Below are positions 61,539 through 64,000 of a stretch of DNA of 64,000 nucleotides, one piece after another. A program made the position numbers and the translations under genes. Origin of the DNA: Prevotella lacticifex (GTDB taxonomy: Bacteria > Bacteroidota > Bacteroidia > Bacteroidales > Bacteroidaceae); the NCBI RefSeq assembly GCF_019973375.1, contig NZ_BPTV01000001.1, positions 1,426,001 to 1,490,000 on the forward strand, given 5' to 3'. A model generated the notes under the pieces. The model saw only the letters and a list, made by a program, of their open reading frames with translations, did no database searches and was not told the origin of the DNA. Each line of letters starts with the position of its first letter. The stretch's first letter is position 1.

Positions 61539-62831
61539 ATGAGTAAAAGATACGGTCATATATTACCGCAAATCATCGATAGGCGAAACATGGACGATGC
61601 CTTTGATGAGGTTGTAGGTGGCCTTGAGTCGAAAGAGCGTCGTGAGCACTATGAGGCACAAAGAGAGGGTATCATATCACGGCTGACTGCCAAGATAGGC
61701 TCCGGCACCTTTCGGATCACTCATTACGAACAGTTCTGGGTACAAGACGGACCTAAGCGTAGGTTGATACAGTCGCCCAGTGTGACAGACAGAATAGGTT
61801 GCAATGCCGTGATGAGAGTGGTGGAGAAGTATATCTACCCGACTATCATCAAGACTTCTGCTGCAAGCATCAAAGGACGTGGCATGCACAGACTATACCG
61901 TAAGATGCGGACGGACGTGCGCCATGACCGAGAGGGAACGAAGTACTTCTATATGTGCGACATCAGAAAGTTCTATGAGAGCGTAGATCAAGACCTGACG
62001 TTTGAAATATTGAAGGGCTATATCAAAGACCCAGTGGTGCTGCCGATGCTGGAGAGTTTTATAAGGCTCATGCCGAAAGGACTTTCCATCGGATTGCGCT
62101 CATCGCAGTGCTTCGGCAATATGCTCCTGTCAAAGATGGGTCACAGGCTAAAGGAGAAAGAGGGTGTTCGCTACCTTTATATCTACTGTGATGACATACG
62201 CGTGTATGGTGCAACGAAGAAGTGGCTTTGGCATATCCGAGACATCATCCATGAAGAGATAGAGAGTCTTGGACTGGAGATAAAGCCCAGTGAGGCTGTA
62301 AAGCCTACGACAGAGGGAAATGATTTCCTTGGGTATATCGACTATGGCGACCATTCGAGATTAAGAAAGAGAACTAAACAGAAAGCCGCACGGAAACTTG
62401 CCCGAATAAAGAGCCGTAAGCGCAGGCAGAAAATTATCGGTTCATTCAAGGGCATGGCGAAGTGGGGTGATTGTAAACATTTATATAGAACGCTAACAGG
62501 AAAAGACATGGAAGAGTTCAAAGACTTCGGGCTGCAGTATGTGGCAGATGATGGAAAAAAGCGGTTTGCTGGTGAGACGATAAAGTTGCACCAGTTGACA
62601 AACATGCACATCAGCATCACGGATTTTGAAGAGAACGTAGATACTGCTAACGGCAAGCGTACCCTGGTGTCATTTAAGTATGACAATGGGACTCCAGCCA
62701 AGTATTTCACTGCAGACAAGCAGCAGTTGTATTTCCTAAGACGACTGAGTGAAATGCACAAGATTCCGTTCGGCACCGTCATCAAGAGTGAGAGCTACGG
62801 AAACGGGAAGGTTCGATATATATTCACTTAA
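61539..62831 (+). CDS. DGR reverse transcriptase
   Basis: The start is placed at ATG 61539 (430 aa), because the earlier in-frame start is TTG. Motifs seen: KRRLIQSPSVTDRIG (about 73-87), CDIRKFYESV with catalytic Asp141, GLSIGLRSSQCFGNML with the DGR-typical SQ at 189-190, YCDD at 216-219 with the two catalytic aspartates (YCDD instead of the usual YADD/YMDD), and NDFLGYIDY as motif 7. A basic helical thumb and C-terminal tail follow. It should copy TR RNA with errors at adenines and deliver the cDNA to VR1 and VR2. No Avd-type accessory gene is visible beside it. Confidence 0.93.
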   Translation: MSKRYGHILPQIIDRRNMDDAFDEVVGGLESKERREHYEAQREGIISRLTAKIGSGTFRITHYEQFWVQDGPKRRLIQSPSVTDRIGCNAVMRVVEKYIYPTIIKTSAASIKGRGMHRLYRKMRTDVRHDREGTKYFYMCDIRKFYESVDQDLTFEILKGYIKDPVVLPMLESFIRLMPKGLSIGLRSSQCFGNMLLSKMGHRLKEKEGVRYLYIYCDDIRVYGATKKWLWHIRDIIHEEIESLGLEIKPSEAVKPTTEGNDFLGYIDYGDHSRLRKRTKQKAARKLARIKSRKRRQKIIGSFKGMAKWGDCKHLYRTLTGKDMEEFKDFGLQYVADDGKKRFAGETIKLHQLTNMHISITDFEENVDTANGKRTLVSFKYDNGTPAKYFTADKQQLYFLRRLSEMHKIPFGTVIKSESYGNGKVRYIFT

Positions 62832-62843
62832 ATAAATACGAAT

Positions 62844-63344
62844 ATGAAATTAGAGAAAATCTATGGTGCTACAGCACGACAGGACGGGCTCTACAAGATA
62901 GGGCGCAACAAGTACGAACTCATCTTTGGCTATGGTGAGGATGGAGAGAATGGCTACAACTGGCGCAGAAGGTATCGCAACTTGCCGACAGTCGAGGAAC
63001 TGAAAACGGACATCGAAGACACTGTTAACGCTCTTACAGACGAGAGGATCCTGAAGGGTTTTTCTTGGAACGGCAAGAACGTCTATCTTTCTTCGGAAAA
63101 CCAGTTCAACTTCAAAGCGGCATATGACCTTGCAGTGCAGACGCAGGGTGCCACGCTTCCTGTCAAGTTCAAGCTCGGTGAGGATGCAGAAGGCAAGCCG
63201 GTGTACCATACCTTTGAAGGCATGGACGAGTTCACGGATTTCTTCACGAAGGCAATAGCCTACGTCAACCAGACGCTCAACGAAGGGTGGGCTGAGAAAG
63301 ACTCAGTGGATTATGATGCTTTAATGAAGGAGGACGAGGAATGA
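62844..63344 (+). CDS. DUF4376-like phage protein
   Basis: The 166-aa protein ends in a region resembling DUF4376: FSWNGKNVYLSSENQFNFKAAYDL, LPVKFKLGEDAEGKPVYHTFEGMDEFTDF and a helical tail. DUF4376 is often linked to tail-fibre genes or fibre-assembly proteins. Its position 3' of the DGR and 4-bp overlap with the next gene fit an accessory role for the adhesin. Confidence 0.65.
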   Translation: MKLEKIYGATARQDGLYKIGRNKYELIFGYGEDGENGYNWRRRYRNLPTVEELKTDIEDTVNALTDERILKGFSWNGKNVYLSSENQFNFKAAYDLAVQTQGATLPVKFKLGEDAEGKPVYHTFEGMDEFTDFFTKAIAYVNQTLNEGWAEKDSVDYDALMKEDEE

Positions 63345-63796
63345 TTGCAACGCTTATAGCCACGATCATCATGGGTCTGTATCTCGGTTGGTATATCAAG
63401 AAGTACGGCATACCGGAAAGCATATCGCAAACAGTTTTCAAGCTGCCACACGAAGTGTGTTTTACGTTGGTGATGTACTCGGTGGGCTTTCTGAATATCG
63501 CTCAGATGATAGACCACTGCTCCGAGAACACGAAGTTTCTTGCTTTCCTTTCCATAGCCGGAGTACTGTTCGTGGGAGCTGCTCCACTTGGTAAGGATTG
63601 CAACGAGAAGGTCCATATTGCAGGAGCCTTGTTCTTCGGTATCTGCAGCCAGATTATGATAGCCTTAAATGCTCCTCTGTTGCTGCTTGGCTGGGTGCCC
63701 TGTGTGTTCTGGCTTGTCAAAAGCGCCGGCAGGCACTATAAGTTCTGGCTGGAAATGGCTTGTATCATAGACCTGTTGGTATTCTGCTTGCTTTAG
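63341..63796 (+). CDS. multi-pass membrane protein (holin-like candidate)
   Basis: The 151-aa protein has about five hydrophobic segments: about 2-20, 36-56, 65-83, 91-126 and 134-151. There is no signal for secretion and no known enzyme motif. The location at the end of the late region would suit a holin or membrane-modifying protein, but no lysin gene is in the window. Treat the name as a guess. Confidence 0.55.
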   Translation: MIATLIATIIMGLYLGWYIKKYGIPESISQTVFKLPHEVCFTLVMYSVGFLNIAQMIDHCSENTKFLAFLSIAGVLFVGAAPLGKDCNEKVHIAGALFFGICSQIMIALNAPLLLLGWVPCVFWLVKSAGRHYKFWLEMACIIDLLVFCLL

Positions 63797-63832
63797 GTTC
63801 GGCACACCAAATCAAGCCTGCTGGAAAAATTT

Positions 63833-63912
63833 GCATAAATGATAAAAATAATTGCCCAAAAGTTTGCACATTTGATAAAATTGTCGTATCTTTGCAGTAG
63901 CAAATAAGATAA
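63833..63912 (+). promoter_or_regulatory. promoter cassette P7
   Basis: Copies start at 63833 (GCATAAATGATAA), 63866 (GCACATTTGATAA) and 63900 (GCAAATAAGATAA). TTTG is at 63863-63866 and TATCTTTG at 63887-63894. Spacing (33, 34) is kept while the repeat sequence drifts. The gene start is at 63939. Confidence 0.82.
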
Positions 63913-63938
63913 ATAAGTAATCAAAAAAGCAACCTCTC

Positions 63939-64000
63939 ATGAAAAAGAACATCACAATCTTCTTCACTGAAGACATCGCAAGTGCAATCATTGCAGTAAT
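63939..64000 (+). CDS. start of a cassette-driven gene (3' truncated)
   Basis: Twenty codons are visible (MKKNITIFFTEDIASAIIAV) before the window ends. It follows cassette P7 in the same way as the other first genes. Too short to identify. Confidence 0.55.
   Translation, partial: MKKNITIFFTEDIASAIIAV

Noticed and set aside
1..64000. tRNA or rRNA genes
   Set aside because: No cloverleaf with conserved TTCRANY arm or rRNA core was noticed by reading; a covariance search was not possible here.

Overview
The window is a continuous stretch of a large tailed-phage (or phage-plasmid/prophage) genome that infects a Bacteroidetes host, probably a gut Bacteroides/Prevotella-type bacterium. The host call rests on repeated promoters with the Bacteroidetes signature (TTTG, about 20 nt, TAnnTTTG), A-rich leaders, and many small proteins of types I recall only from Bacteroidetes phages. 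Every gene I accept is on the + strand. No tRNA, rRNA, CRISPR array or insertion sequence was seen.

Layout. 1-3677: the end of a PRTRC-type module (PRTRC B, a ThiF/E1-like protein and neighbours) plus a SAM methyltransferase. 3681-9166: nucleic-acid and metabolism genes (DUF1848 radical-SAM-like protein, nucleoside phosphorylase, two ASCH-like proteins, DnaQ-like exonuclease), ending in a 281-aa protein that carries a diversity-generating variable repeat (VR2). 9491-13636: four ParB-fold proteins, the last two fused to methyltransferase-like domains. 13761-17732: small terminase, SNF2 helicase, large terminase. 17754-18575: two small HTH proteins around an HExxH membrane protein. 18707-31834: neck and tail genes up to the tape measure. 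31840-32825: a small HTH protein and a DNA methyltransferase. 33025-46836: about 28 small accessory genes in terminator-promoter-operon blocks. 47066-52601: head genes (ClpP-like protease/scaffold, major capsid, portal, connector). 52622-61102: a 2826-aa adhesin ending in VR1. 61215-62831: the template repeat (TR) and reverse transcriptase of a diversity-generating retroelement (DGR). The window ends with a DUF4376-like gene, a membrane protein and the start of another promoter-driven gene.

The main system is the DGR. One 111-bp TR with 26 adenines, all in AAY, TAT or ACG codons, matches two VRs. VR1 (next door, end of the giant tail adhesin) differs at 17 positions and VR2 (about 52 kb away, in a small protein outside the virion genes) at 9. 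Every one of these 26 substitutions lies at a TR adenine, and none of the 85 non-adenine positions differs in either VR. One reverse transcriptase therefore appears to diversify two very different proteins.

Two regulatory patterns stand out. Six promoters carry three direct copies of a 13-bp element (GCAWATWWGATAA) at fixed 33 and 34 bp steps, and a seventh is a variant. The two promoters in front of the structural operons (18707 and 47066) instead share a TGAACG-N4-CGTTCA palindrome about 44 bp upstream of their -7 boxes, which looks like a late-promoter class.
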